A stretch of 64,000 nucleotides of DNA. Origin: Duganella levis. GTDB lineage: Bacteria; Pseudomonadota; Gammaproteobacteria; Burkholderiales; Burkholderiaceae_D. Location: the NCBI RefSeq assembly GCF_009857605.1, contig NZ_WWCT01000023.1, forward strand, positions 1 through 64,000, read 5' to 3'. Position 1 is the first letter of the stretch. Every line of letters begins with the position of its first letter. The notes under the pieces were generated by a model. It ran no database searches, had not been told where the DNA came from, and saw only the letters and a list, made by a program, of their open reading frames with translations. Positions 24,018 through 32,678 of the stretch are shown here, piece after piece. The translations under genes were made by a program, and so were the position numbers.

Positions 24018-27002
24018 TTAGAAGTTATAGCGCATGCCAACACGGTACACACGGCCGACAACATCGTACAGCGCCGGGTTGATGCCGTAACTCAGGTTGG
24101 TCTGCGGCGCGGCGGCCGGATCGACGTTGCCGATGTTATCGACTTTGAAGAAAGCCGTGGCCTTGTCCGAGAACTTCCAGGTGCCGCCCAGGTCCACGTA
24201 GAAGGCGCCCTTCATGTGGTTGTCGTAGATGGTCGGATGGATCACGGTCGATACCGGGCAGTTGGTCTGGCACTCGATAAACTCGTTGCTGTACTTGCCG
24301 CTGCTGATCCAGCGCTGGGTCAGTGTCAGGCTGTATTTATCGGTATCCCACGACTGCGAGGTCAAGCCTTTCCAACGCGGCGTGTTACCCAGGTTGTTAC
24401 CCGCGCCTTCGGATGGAATGGTGCCCACCACGCCGCTGTCGGTCAGGAAGGTGATGTTGCGGGTCACCAGGCCACGCAGGGTGATGCGGCCCGGCAGGTT
24501 CCAGTCCTTCAGGTTAAGGCGATACGCCGCTTCCAGGTCGTAGCCCTTGAGGCGCATGGAGGCCAGGTTGAACGACTGCACCGTCACGTAGTTGTTGGTC
24601 TGGACCGCATTCCCCAGCGACATGGCGCTACAGATTTCCTTGTTACCGGCCACGCACAGATCCACTTCCTGCTGCGCGTTCAGGGTCGAGATCACACCAG
24701 CGACCTTGATGTCGAAGTAGTCCAGCGAAGCGCTGAAACCAGGCGCCCAAGTTGGACGATCCAGCACGATGCCGAAGATCTTGTTGCGGGCGATTTCAGG
24801 ACGCAGCGCGGTATTGCCCACGGTACGCTGCTGGATCGTCACGTTGGCGCCCTGGTACAGCACCGCCGCGTTGACCACCACCGGCGCCGCATACAGTTCG
24901 CTCAGGTTGGGCGCGCGCACGTCCTGCGATGTGACGGCGCGCAGACGCAGTCCGTCGATGCCTGTCTTCCAGGTCGCACCCAGCTTCCAGCTTTCCACGT
25001 GGCCGGAAGTGCTGTAGTGGGTATGGCGATCGGCCAGGTTCAGGCTCGCCTCGCCCCAGCTGTCGGACTTCAGGACCGGCAGGTTGGCTTCCACGTACGC
25101 TTCGCGCACGTTGTAGGTGCCGGACGCATTGTGGTAGTTACCCGCGTACCAGTTGTTCATCGGATTCAGCACCGGATCGGCCGGGTAGTTGGCGTCGTTT
25201 GGCGTATCGGCGGTTACGCCGTTGCCGTATGGGTCGCCGCCGACGCGATAGCTCTCACGACGCCACTCGGCGCCGGTCGCCCAGTTGATCGGACCGGCCC
25301 AGGTCTTGAACGCTTCGCCATTCAGGTTGAAGCTGCCGACGTCCTGCTGCTGGCGGGTGTGCTGTTGCGGACCGTATTCCGGCGCCACATACGCCCAGGT
25401 GGCGGCACTGACCGGAACATTGCCGATGATGTTCATCGGGACGCAACCGGCGGCGCGCGCGGTCAGGCTGCGGCAGGCGATGGAGCCATCCGCCAGGCGC
25501 ACCGCGTCGATGGCGGCGGTGTAGCGGTTATTCAGCGTCATGTCGTGGACGATGATGTCGGTGAAGTTGATGCCGCGTTCCACGTAGGCGTCATAGGACC
25601 AGTCGTTGCCGAATAGCGGGAAGTGGCCGTCGGCGCCCAGCACCAGGCGGCGCATCTCGCGCGTAGGATGGACGTTGATACTTTCTGGGAACTGGCCGTT
25701 GGCCGTGCCGTACTGGAAGCTGGTGATGTTATTCGCCGCGCACGCCGCCGCAATCGACGCCGGCAGGTACGGGTTATCGCACTGCACGGTCAGATTGGCA
25801 TTTTTGGCCGCGCCGGGATTGGGCGTGAACTCCGACTTGACCTTGCCGAAGTTGGCGGTGAAGTAAATTTCATGATCAGGGTTGATGTCGAAGCCCACGC
25901 GGGTGTAAGCCACCTGTCGCGTCAGGTCCATCGCCAGGTTGGTGCCGGCGCCCACGCTGCCGCTCAAGTCACCGCCGACGCAGAACGGATTGACGCAGCC
26001 GCTCACCGCGCCGGTGCCGGTCGGTACACCGCCGGAGCCGTAGTTAAACTTGTACGGCTGGCCGTTGACGCCAAACGCCGTGCCTTGCAGCGGGCCGTTG
26101 GTAATCAGGCCGTACTTGGCGTACTGGTACTGCTGCGCGTGTTCGATGAAGGTGTACTGCGGCTTGCCGTCGTTGGTAGCGCTCAGCGGGCGTACCTGGT
26201 AGGCGGGATTCTTGTACCACGAGCGGCCGTTCGGACCGACTTCGCCGAAGCCTGGCGAATCGATGCCCTTCTCGCGGCCATATTCCACGCTGGCCGTGAC
26301 GTGCAGGCGATCATCGAGGAAGGCCTTGCCCCATGCGGCTTGCAGCGTGCCGTTCTTGTCGTCGTGGTAGGTGGTCTGGCCGCCTTCCACGTTGGCCTTG
26401 AAGCCTTCGAATTTTTTGTCGGTGATGAAGTTGACCACACCGCCGATGGCGTCCGAACCGTAGGATGCCGAGGCGCCGCCGGTCACCACGTCCACCCGCT
26501 TGACCAGCAGTTGCGGGAACTGGCTGACGTCCGTCACGCCGGTGACGTTGGCGCCCACCACGCGCTGGCCGTCCAGCAGCGTCAGGGTGCGGATCGGGCC
26601 GAGGCCGCGCAGGCTCAGTGAACTCAGGCCCTGGATGCCGCTACTGGTGCTGTTGGTGCTGGTGGTGCGGCCGGTGCTGCCCTGCAGGGCCGGCAGCTCG
26701 GCGATGGCGTTGAACAGATTGGGCTTGGCGTTCTTGGCCAGGTCTTCGGCGCTCAGCACGGTCGTCGGCGTCGGCTGCGAGAAGCCGCGCGCCGCAATGC
26801 GCGAACCGGATACCGTCACCACGTTTTCTACCTTGGCTTCCGGTTCGGTAGGAGACGCTGGCTTATCGGTTTGCGCGACGGGTTGCGCATCGGCTGCCGG
26901 CGCTGCCGGCGTGGCCTGCTGCGCATGGGCGACGGCAAGCCAGCTGCACGCGCTGGCCACGGCCAGGCGCATGATGGTGTTACGGGTAGTCTGTGTAGTC
27001 AT
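24018..27002 (-). CDS. TonB-dependent receptor of the gluconate locus
   Basis: A 994-residue outer-membrane receptor. The ATG at 27002 has GGAG about 6 nt upstream and is preferred to an in-frame start 12 nt earlier. The signal peptide ends near SWLAVAHA. The plug has VVTVSGSRIAARGFSQPTP, LLDGQRVVGANV and GGASASYGSDAIGGVVNFIT, and the barrel ends in VYRVGMRYNF. The GSR...PTPTTVLSAEDL pattern is shared with receptors for carbohydrate oligomers. It is placed between gluconokinase and gluconate permease, so it probably imports a gluconate-containing oligomer or conjugate across the outer membrane. Confidence 0.9.
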   Translation of the reverse strand: MTTQTTRNTIMRLAVASACSWLAVAHAQQATPAAPAADAQPVAQTDKPASPTEPEAKVENVVTVSGSRIAARGFSQPTPTTVLSAEDLAKNAKPNLFNAIAELPALQGSTGRTTSTNSTSSGIQGLSSLSLRGLGPIRTLTLLDGQRVVGANVTGVTDVSQFPQLLVKRVDVVTGGASASYGSDAIGGVVNFITDKKFEGFKANVEGGQTTYHDDKNGTLQAAWGKAFLDDRLHVTASVEYGREKGIDSPGFGEVGPNGRSWYKNPAYQVRPLSATNDGKPQYTFIEHAQQYQYAKYGLITNGPLQGTAFGVNGQPYKFNYGSGGVPTGTGAVSGCVNPFCVGGDLSGSVGAGTNLAMDLTRQVAYTRVGFDINPDHEIYFTANFGKVKSEFTPNPGAAKNANLTVQCDNPYLPASIAAACAANNITSFQYGTANGQFPESINVHPTREMRRLVLGADGHFPLFGNDWSYDAYVERGINFTDIIVHDMTLNNRYTAAIDAVRLADGSIACRSLTARAAGCVPMNIIGNVPVSAATWAYVAPEYGPQQHTRQQQDVGSFNLNGEAFKTWAGPINWATGAEWRRESYRVGGDPYGNGVTADTPNDANYPADPVLNPMNNWYAGNYHNASGTYNVREAYVEANLPVLKSDSWGEASLNLADRHTHYSTSGHVESWKLGATWKTGIDGLRLRAVTSQDVRAPNLSELYAAPVVVNAAVLYQGANVTIQQRTVGNTALRPEIARNKIFGIVLDRPTWAPGFSASLDYFDIKVAGVISTLNAQQEVDLCVAGNKEICSAMSLGNAVQTNNYVTVQSFNLASMRLKGYDLEAAYRLNLKDWNLPGRITLRGLVTRNITFLTDSGVVGTIPSEGAGNNLGNTPRWKGLTSQSWDTDKYSLTLTQRWISSGKYSNEFIECQTNCPVSTVIHPTIYDNHMKGAFYVDLGGTWKFSDKATAFFKVDNIGNVDPAAAPQTNLSYGINPALYDVVGRVYRVGMRYNF

Positions 27003-27044
27003 GTAGGTCTCCATATAGTTTTTTTGTGTTGTGCTACTTTGCTG

Positions 27045-27539
27045 CTACTCCCTGCGGATCTGCGTCACCAGATCGTCGGGCGGTACTCTTATGTCCAGCG
27101 TGATGCCTGCTTCGTCGGCTTGCAGTGGTTCGAGATCACGGAACTGGCTGTCCAGCAGGGAGGTCGGCATGTAGTGGCCGACCCGCGCCTGCATGCGCGC
27201 TGCGATCAGTTCCTTCGGTCCACTCAAGTGCGCGAAACGCAGCGCCGGATCGCCTTCACGCAGCAGATCGCGGTAGCGCCGCTTCAGCGCCGAGCAGGAA
27301 ATCACCAGTCCCTCGCCACGCTCGCGCGCTTCGCGGATCTGCGCTTGCAAAGTCAGTAACCAATCGGCGCGGTCATCGTCGTTGAGCGCCACGCCGGACG
27401 ACATCTTGGCGACATTGGCCTGCGGGTGAAACTGGTCGCCTTCAACGAAGCCGACCGCGTTCGCAGTCGCCAGCGCCTGCCCCACTGTGCTCTTGCCGCA
27501 GCCGCTAACGCCCATCACCACCCACCGGGTACTCTGCAT
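27045..27539 (-). CDS. gntK: Gluconokinase
   Basis: A 164-residue GntK-type kinase that phosphorylates gluconate to 6-phosphogluconate. Walker A is GVSGCGKST (about residues 10-18). EGDQFHPQANVAKMSSG, ISCSALKRRYRDLLR and the lid region (LSGPKELIAARMQARVGHYMP) are characteristic. The ATG at 27539 has GGAG 8 nt upstream. A TTG four codons earlier is also possible. It is the first gene of the gluconate operon, with LacI-type operators upstream. Confidence 0.93.
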   Translation of the reverse strand: MQSTRWVVMGVSGCGKSTVGQALATANAVGFVEGDQFHPQANVAKMSSGVALNDDDRADWLLTLQAQIREARERGEGLVISCSALKRRYRDLLREGDPALRFAHLSGPKELIAARMQARVGHYMPTSLLDSQFRDLEPLQADEAGITLDIRVPPDDLVTQIRRE

Positions 27540-27556
27540 CCATGTCTCCAAGATTA

Positions 27557-27568
27557 GATAGCGCTAAC
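27557..27568. promoter_or_regulatory. LacI/GntR-type operator, site 1
   Basis: GATAGCGCTAAC contains the perfect 8-bp palindrome TAGCGCTA with a central CG-type step typical of LacI-family operators. It lies 18 nt before the gntK start. The reverse strand reads GTTAGCGCTATC, which matches site 2 at 11 of 12 positions. A GntR-like LacI repressor responding to gluconate is expected, but its gene is not in the window. Confidence 0.6.
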
Positions 27569-27644
27569 ATTGCTCTCCTGTGGAACTGGATGCCGCATGA
27601 AAGCATCTACCAACAAGGTATCAAGGGAGGCTGATCAGCGCTAA

Positions 27645-27656
27645 GTTAGCGTTATC
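27645..27656. promoter_or_regulatory. LacI/GntR-type operator, site 2
   Basis: GTTAGCGTTATC differs from site 1 by one base. A further AGCGCT core lies just beside it at 27637-27642, so there may be overlapping half-sites. The two sites are about 88 bp apart centre to centre, a spacing that would allow repression by looping. The remaining 27657-27779 has no recognised feature. Confidence 0.55.
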
Positions 27657-27779
27657 ATTTGCCATGAACTTTAGCTCACCGTAGGAATTTGTAAAGAATT
27701 ATTCATATTGCATCGCACCATGAACGTCGCAGCGCCGCAACGCTGCCGAATGAAACACCGCCTCGCCGGCGCTGCTGAT

Positions 27780-28685
27780 TTATCGCCGCCGCGCCAGCGA
27801 AGCCGCGGCGTAGACGTTGGCGCGGGCGCGCAGCATGGGATCGTCGCTGGGATCGATGCCGGCCGGTAGCCGGGTCGGCATAAAAGTCATGAAGTCGCAG
27901 CTGTTGTCCGCCAGGGCGGTGATCAGCAGCACGCCAAGCGGCACCCTTTCCTGCCCCTGCCATGGCATGCTGGGATCGTCCAGCGGATCACCCACCGCCG
28001 GCAGTTGTGCGTAGAGCTGGAAGCGGATCGGCCCTTGCAGCAGGCGTTCGTCCATCTCATGTTCAAGGAAGGCAGGCGGCAGCTGGCGTTCCTGCGCTTC
28101 GCTCAGATACCGTGTGCCGGCTTCCGGCTCCGCCACCATGCGCGCCGGTCGCATCACCCCATCCGCGCCGGAGAACAGGAAGGCGTGAGCAGAATGGTAT
28201 GGCGTGCTGGCGTACGAGGATGGCGCTGCGTGCGACGCCAGCAGCGCTGGCAGGCGCAGTGTGTCCGGGTGGCGCAGCTCGTGGGCGGCAATGCGCAGCG
28301 GATCGGGCACACCGGTATTGGGATCGGCGGCGTGCGCCTCCAGGTAACTCAGATAGGAGACCGGCGTGGCGGCGTAAAAAATCGGCTCGGACACCAGCAC
28401 CAGGTCATACGATTCATGCACGCCGTGCACGCGCATCGCCATGCCGCGCAGGTTGCGGGTCTTTTCCGAGATCGCCGGGTCGCTGCCGCCAACCGAGAAG
28501 CGCACCGTGGCCGGTAGCGGGCCATCGCGCAGTATCGCAAGATCGGCAAAGTGCGCCACCTCGTCATCCGGCGCGAAATGCCCAACGGCGCAGTAACCTC
28601 GCACGTGAGTGGCGCGCCTGCCGGCATGGGCGCCAAGATGGGTCAGGGCATCGAGCAACGGCTGCCGGCCGGGGGGAGTTGTCAT
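27780..28685 (-). CDS. Catalase-related peroxidase (SrpA-like)
   Basis: A 301-residue small-catalase-fold haem protein. The distal His lies in RATHVRGYCAVG (about residue 27), the distal Asn region is VRFSVGGSDPAISEK, and the proximal Tyr/Arg region is near the C-terminus in DPMLRARANVY. At about 300 residues it is much shorter than monofunctional catalases (480 or more) and fits the catalase-related peroxidases that oxidise organic substrates with H2O2. No signal peptide is seen. It ends an apparent two-gene unit with the response regulator, 21 nt upstream. Confidence 0.82.
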   Translation of the reverse strand: MTTPPGRQPLLDALTHLGAHAGRRATHVRGYCAVGHFAPDDEVAHFADLAILRDGPLPATVRFSVGGSDPAISEKTRNLRGMAMRVHGVHESYDLVLVSEPIFYAATPVSYLSYLEAHAADPNTGVPDPLRIAAHELRHPDTLRLPALLASHAAPSSYASTPYHSAHAFLFSGADGVMRPARMVAEPEAGTRYLSEAQERQLPPAFLEHEMDERLLQGPIRFQLYAQLPAVGDPLDDPSMPWQGQERVPLGVLLITALADNSCDFMTFMPTRLPAGIDPSDDPMLRARANVYAAASLARRR

Positions 28686-28706
28686 CGTGCCGTGTGCCCG
28701 TCCGGC

Positions 28707-29342
28707 CTATAGTTCCCAGGTTTCCAGAAGACCGCGTTGCAGACAAATGGTGACCGCGTGGGTGCGGTCATTGGCATCCAGTTTCGTCATCACGATGCGC
28801 ATATAGCTCTTGACGGTTTCCTCGCTGATGCCCAGCTTTTCGCCGATGGCGCGGTTGGACAGGCCACCAGCCACATTGCGCAGCACATCCAGTTCACGGA
28901 AACTCAAACGGTCGCGGTCAAAATAAATCTGCCCGCCCAGCAGCTCGGACGGCCAGACCTCGCGTCCCCGATGCACAGTGCGTATGCTGTCGAGCACATT
29001 CTCGGCCAGCATGCTTTTGAGTAGATAGCCACTGGCGCCGGCTTTGTGCGCGGCTTGTACCAGCGCGCCGCCGGCATAGGTGCTCAAGGCGATCAGGCGG
29101 GCGTTGGGGCGATTGCGGCGGATCGCCGAAATCGCATTCAGGCCGCCCAAGCCCGGCATGCGCAAATCCATCAGCGTGACATCGGGCTGGGCTTCGGCAT
29201 AACGCGCTACCGCCTCTTCGCCGCTGTCGGCTTCCGCCGCCAGTTCGATATCCGGCGCTTTTGCCAGGATAGCCAGCAGCCCCTCGCGCAGCAAGGGGTG
29301 ATCGTCGACGATCATGACACGGATGGAGTGTGGGTAGCTCAT
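28707..29342 (-). CDS. NarL/FixJ (LuxR-type) response regulator
   Basis: A 211-residue two-component regulator from the ATG at 29342. The receiver domain (residues 6-125) has the acidic pair DD (13-14), phosphoacceptor Asp59 in TLMDLRMPG, and Lys in SGYLLKSM. The LuxR HTH is at about 145-205 (LSFRELDVLRNVAGGLSNRAIGEKLGISEETVKSYM in two blocks). No histidine kinase is adjacent, so it is an orphan here. Its only close co-directional neighbour is the catalase-like peroxidase, 21 nt downstream, a possible target. Confidence 0.9.
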   Translation of the reverse strand: MSYPHSIRVMIVDDHPLLREGLLAILAKAPDIELAAEADSGEEAVARYAEAQPDVTLMDLRMPGLGGLNAISAIRRNRPNARLIALSTYAGGALVQAAHKAGASGYLLKSMLAENVLDSIRTVHRGREVWPSELLGGQIYFDRDRLSFRELDVLRNVAGGLSNRAIGEKLGISEETVKSYMRIVMTKLDANDRTHAVTICLQRGLLETWEL

Positions 29343-29435
29343 ATCAGTGATTCTACGCATTTTGACGCAGCCCGGCATCCCCCGTTCTAGGGTAGCATAC
29401 GCCCCTATCCCTACCGACATAAGAGACCTGCGCAC

Positions 29436-30719
29436 ATGATCGCCACCTCCGCTCCGCCAGCCACCGCCAGCCGGCCGCTGACTGGCCAGGATTACAAGAC
29501 CCTGGCGCTGGCCGCCCTGGGCGGCGCCCTGGAATTCTACGATTTCATCATCTTCGTCTTTTTTGCCAACGCCATCGGCCAGCTGTTCTTCCCGCCCGAC
29601 ATGCCGGAGTGGCTGCGCACCCTGCAAACCTTCGGCATCTTCGCCGCCGGCTACGTGGTGCGGCCGCTGGGCGGCATCGTCATGGCGCACTTCGGCGACC
29701 TGCTGGGCCGCAAGCGCATGTTCACGCTGTCGATCCTGCTGATGTCGGTGCCGACGCTGGCCATCGGCCTGCTGCCGACCTACGCCAGCATCGGCCTGGC
29801 CGCACCGTTGCTGCTGCTGTTGATGCGCGTGCTGCAAGGCGCGGCCGTCGGCGGCGAAGTACCGGGCGCCTGGGTGTTCGTCTCCGAGCACGTGCCGGCG
29901 CGTCACACCGGCTACGCCTGCGGCGTGCTGACCGCCGGCTTGACCGTCGGCATCCTGCTTGGATCGCTGGTGGCGACGGGCCTCAATACCGCATACCAGC
30001 CAGCGGAAGTGCTGGCAGGCGCCTGGCGCTGGCCGTTCCTGCTGGGCGGCGTATTCGGCCTGGCCTCGATGTACTTGCGCCGCTGGCTGCACGAAACGCC
30101 GGTGTTTGCCGAAATGGCGCAGCGAAAAGCGCTGGCCGCCGAAATGCCGCTCAAGACAGTGCTGCGCAGCCACCGCGCCGCCGTCGCCGTCTCGATGCTG
30201 CTGACCTGGATGCTGTCGGCCGGTATCGTGGTGGTGATCCTGATGACGCCCGCGCTTCTGCAAAAGATGTATCACATCGACGCCCGCACCTCGCTGACGG
30301 CCCACACCCTGGCCACTATCGGCCTGGCGCTGGGCTGCATCTTCTACGGCGTGCTGGCCGACCGCATCGGCGCCAAGCCGGTGCTGTTCGTCGGCGCCCT
30401 GCTGCTGGCCATCTGCACCTGGGTGTTCTACACCACGCTGCGCGTGCAGCCGGAGCTGCTGCTGCCGCTGTATGGCTTGACCGGGTTCTTTGTCGGCGTG
30501 GTCGGCGCGGTGCCGTGTGTGCTGGTGCAGGCCTTCCCGCCGCAGGTGCGCTTTTCCGGCCTGTCGTTCTCGTACAACCTGTCCTACGCCATCTTCGGCG
30601 GCCTGACGCCGGTGGTCGTCACGCTGATGTTGAAGAACGATCCGCTGGCGCCAGCGTACTATGTGATTATGGTTTGCCTGATCGGCATGCTGACGGCGTT
30701 ATTCGTGCGCAAGGCATAA
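29436..30719 (+). CDS. MFS transporter, metabolite:H+ symporter (MHS) type
   Basis: A 427-residue 12-TM major facilitator. The start region ALAALGGALEFYDFIIFVFFAN and the loop 2-3 motif GDLLGRKRMF are typical of the MHS family, which imports organic acids such as citrate, alpha-ketoglutarate, shikimate or osmolytes. It is divergent from the response regulator and convergent with the GlxA-type gene, 2 nt away at the 3' end. There is no neighbouring enzyme that reveals the substrate. Confidence 0.88.
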   Translation: MIATSAPPATASRPLTGQDYKTLALAALGGALEFYDFIIFVFFANAIGQLFFPPDMPEWLRTLQTFGIFAAGYVVRPLGGIVMAHFGDLLGRKRMFTLSILLMSVPTLAIGLLPTYASIGLAAPLLLLLMRVLQGAAVGGEVPGAWVFVSEHVPARHTGYACGVLTAGLTVGILLGSLVATGLNTAYQPAEVLAGAWRWPFLLGGVFGLASMYLRRWLHETPVFAEMAQRKALAAEMPLKTVLRSHRAAVAVSMLLTWMLSAGIVVVILMTPALLQKMYHIDARTSLTAHTLATIGLALGCIFYGVLADRIGAKPVLFVGALLLAICTWVFYTTLRVQPELLLPLYGLTGFFVGVVGAVPCVLVQAFPPQVRFSGLSFSYNLSYAIFGGLTPVVVTLMLKNDPLAPAYYVIMVCLIGMLTALFVRKA

Positions 30720-30721
30720 AG

Positions 30722-31654
30722 CTAGGCTGCCCGCCGCAGCGACTGCGGCGGCGCGCCACAGACGCGCACGAAGGCGCGCCGCATCTGCTCCAGCTGCGCA
30801 AAGCCGGATTCGCGGGCGATGTAGTCCAGCGTGTGGCGCGTGTTCTCGATCATCTCGCGCGCCGACTCCAGCCGCAGCGACTCCACCGCCCTGGCCGGCG
30901 ACTGCCCGGTTTCGTCGCGAAAGCGCCGGCTGAACTGGCGCCGGCTCAGGTTCGCCACACCGGCCAGTTCATCCACCGATAGCTGCCGCCGCAAATGCGT
31001 GCGCGCATATGACAGCACTTTTTGTATCGGGTCCGAACGCGGCGCCATCTCCAGCAGCGTGGAGAATTGCGAGTGACTGCTGGCGCGGCGGTGATAGATC
31101 ACCATCTGGCGCGCGATCTTCAGCACCAGCTCCACGCCATGATCCTGCTCCACCATGGCCAGCGCCAGATCGATGCAGGCCGTCATGCCGGCCGAACTCC
31201 AGTACTTCCCATCATGGATATAAATCGATTCCGACTCTACCCTGAGCAGCGGAAAGCGCTGCTGCAGCTCTGCGGCGCGCGCCCAGTGGGTGGTGACGCG
31301 GCGCCCGTCCAGCAGCCCGGTGGCCGCCAACAGCTCGGCGCCGGTGCAGATGCTGCCGGCGCGGCGCGCGGCCATGCAGGCGCCGCGCACCATCTCCACC
31401 AGTGGCGCACTGGTCGGCATGCTGCCGATGGTGCCGAACACCAGCACCGTATCCACGACGGCTGCCGTGCCGCCCCCAGCCTGCGTTTCAACTGCCGGCC
31501 CGGCGGAGCTGGCGATGCTGCCGCCGGCCTGCGATAGCATCGCCATCTCATACAAACGCTCGCCAGAGATCACGTTCGCCAGCTCGAACACCGTCATCGC
31601 GGCGAAGTCCAGCACCTCGAATCCGGGGAACACAAAAAAGGCGATTGATTTCAT
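30722..31654 (-). CDS. GlxA family transcriptional regulator (DJ-1/PfpI domain plus AraC HTH)
   Basis: A 310-residue regulator. Residues 1-165 form a DJ-1/PfpI-like domain (IAFFVFPGFEVLDFAAM, then SICTGAELLAATGLL with the elbow Cys). Residues 210-308 form an AraC-type double HTH (LSVDELAGVANLSRRQFSRRF and LDYIARESGFAQLEQMRRAF). It is divergent from the hydrolase/molybdenum hydroxylase operon. The direct repeat at 31775-31807 is a likely target, which would make it the local activator. Confidence 0.88.
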   Translation of the reverse strand: MKSIAFFVFPGFEVLDFAAMTVFELANVISGERLYEMAMLSQAGGSIASSAGPAVETQAGGGTAAVVDTVLVFGTIGSMPTSAPLVEMVRGACMAARRAGSICTGAELLAATGLLDGRRVTTHWARAAELQQRFPLLRVESESIYIHDGKYWSSAGMTACIDLALAMVEQDHGVELVLKIARQMVIYHRRASSHSQFSTLLEMAPRSDPIQKVLSYARTHLRRQLSVDELAGVANLSRRQFSRRFRDETGQSPARAVESLRLESAREMIENTRHTLDYIARESGFAQLEQMRRAFVRVCGAPPQSLRRAA

Positions 31655-31774
31655 GCGGCGATGGTAGCGGACCGCCGCGCGCGCCGCGATCCAGCGTAAG
31701 CGGGGGCATCTAACCTCTTTCGGGGGCTATCTTGCACATGGCGGCTGTGCAGCTTCCCCCCATAAGGGTTGCAT

Positions 31775-31807
31775 GTCCCGAATTGCGCGGTTTACGTCCC
31801 GAATTGC
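31775..31807 (+). promoter_or_regulatory. Helically phased direct repeat (probable AraC/GlxA-type operator)
   Basis: The 12-mer GTCCCGAATTGC occurs at 31775-31786 and again at 31796-31807, perfectly repeated with a 21-bp period (two helical turns). The second copy overlaps the predicted -35 of the operon promoter, the usual arrangement for an AraC-family activator. The remainder of the 31655-31774 gap has no other clear feature. Confidence 0.65.
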
Positions 31808-31821
31808 AGGGAATGCGCTCT

Positions 31822-31827
31822 TATAAT
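31822..31827 (+). promoter_or_regulatory. -10 hexamer of the hydrolase/molybdenum hydroxylase operon
   Basis: A perfect TATAAT lies 15 nt after the second direct repeat and 29 nt before the ATG at 31857. The expected -35 position (31799-31804) reads CCGAAT, a poor match, as in activator-dependent promoters. An AAGGA ribosome-binding site is at 31846-31850. Confidence 0.55.
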
Positions 31828-31856
31828 TTTTTCATTTCACCCTGCAAGGAGCTCCC

Positions 31857-32678
31857 ATGACGACCCAATACATCACGGTCAACGGCATCCAGACCGCGTA
31901 TCGCCTGTACGGCGAGCGCAGCGCTGAACCACCGCTGTTCCTGATGCAGCACTTCACCGGCACCATGGACAACTGGGACCCACTGGTGATCGAGGGCCTG
32001 GCCCGGCATCGGCAAGTGGTCATTTTCGATAACGCCGGCGTCGGCGCCTCGCACGGGACCACGCCATCCAACGTGCCGGAGATGGCGCAACACGCGCTGA
32101 GCGTAATCGAGGCGCTGGGCCTGGGACAGGTCGACCTGCTGGGCTTTTCGCTGGGCAGCTTCCTGGCCCAGGAAATCGCCGCCAACCAGCCGCAGAGCGT
32201 GCGCCGCATGGTGCTGGCCGGCGGCTGTCCGCAGGGCCAAGGCGCGGGCGACTTCCGCAAGGTGATCAGCGAAATCGGCGGCAAGACGCCGGCCGAAATC
32301 CTGCTGCACCTGTTCTTCACGCTTACCGCCAACAGCCAGCAGCGCGGCAAGGCCTTCCTGCAACGCCTGAAATTCCGCGACGAAGCCGGTCCCAATCCGC
32401 CGTCGCAGGTGTTTACCGCCCAGTACCTGGCCATCGAAAGCTGGTGCGGCCAGCGCGACGCCGGTTACGCGCTGCTCAAGCGCATCAAGCACCCGGTGCT
32501 GGTGGTCCAGGGCAGCAACGACAGCATGTTCCCGACCGAGCAATCAGTGCGCCTGTTCCAGCATCTGCCGAACGCGCAACTGAGTCTGTATCCGGACGCC
32601 GGCCATGCTTCGCTGTTCCAATACCCGTCGCTGTTCGTAGAACAGGTAGACACCTTCCTGCGCAAGGAGCTCGCATGA
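31857..32678 (+). CDS. Alpha/beta-fold hydrolase
   Basis: A 273-residue cytoplasmic hydrolase. The nucleophile Ser is in GFSLGS, an acidic residue follows in GSNDSMFPT, and the catalytic His is in DAGHASLF. The FDNAGVGAS motif is typical of this subfamily, which includes esterases and C-C bond hydrolases. Its stop overlaps the molybdopterin-subunit start by 4 nt, so both are co-translated. It is the first gene of the operon regulated by the GlxA-type protein. The substrate is unknown. Confidence 0.87.
   Translation: MTTQYITVNGIQTAYRLYGERSAEPPLFLMQHFTGTMDNWDPLVIEGLARHRQVVIFDNAGVGASHGTTPSNVPEMAQHALSVIEALGLGQVDLLGFSLGSFLAQEIAANQPQSVRRMVLAGGCPQGQGAGDFRKVISEIGGKTPAEILLHLFFTLTANSQQRGKAFLQRLKFRDEAGPNPPSQVFTAQYLAIESWCGQRDAGYALLKRIKHPVLVVQGSNDSMFPTEQSVRLFQHLPNAQLSLYPDAGHASLFQYPSLFVEQVDTFLRKELA

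Noticed and set aside
23025..25616. 863-residue plus-strand open frame
   Set aside because: Antisense to gntT and the TonB receptor, with Arg/His/Gln-rich composition. The opposite strand encodes clear family motifs throughout.
27703..27963. 86-residue minus-strand open frame near the catalase-like gene
   Set aside because: Overlaps the catalase-like coding sequence in another frame and has no ribosome-binding site.
28707..30305. Response regulator extended to 532 residues
   Set aside because: The extension covers the MFS gene in antisense and has low-complexity composition. The receiver domain begins directly after the ATG at 29342.
30731..30751. Perfect 9-bp inverted repeat with CGA loop at the MFS/GlxA convergent end
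   Set aside because: It has no T-run, lies in the coding sequence for the C-terminal residues of the regulator, and is likely due to Arg/Ala codon composition. I did not call it a terminator.
29609..30982. 457-residue plus-strand open frame over the MFS gene
   Set aside because: Out of frame with the transporter and rich in Arg, Ala and His. It runs past the MFS stop into the antisense of the GlxA-type gene.
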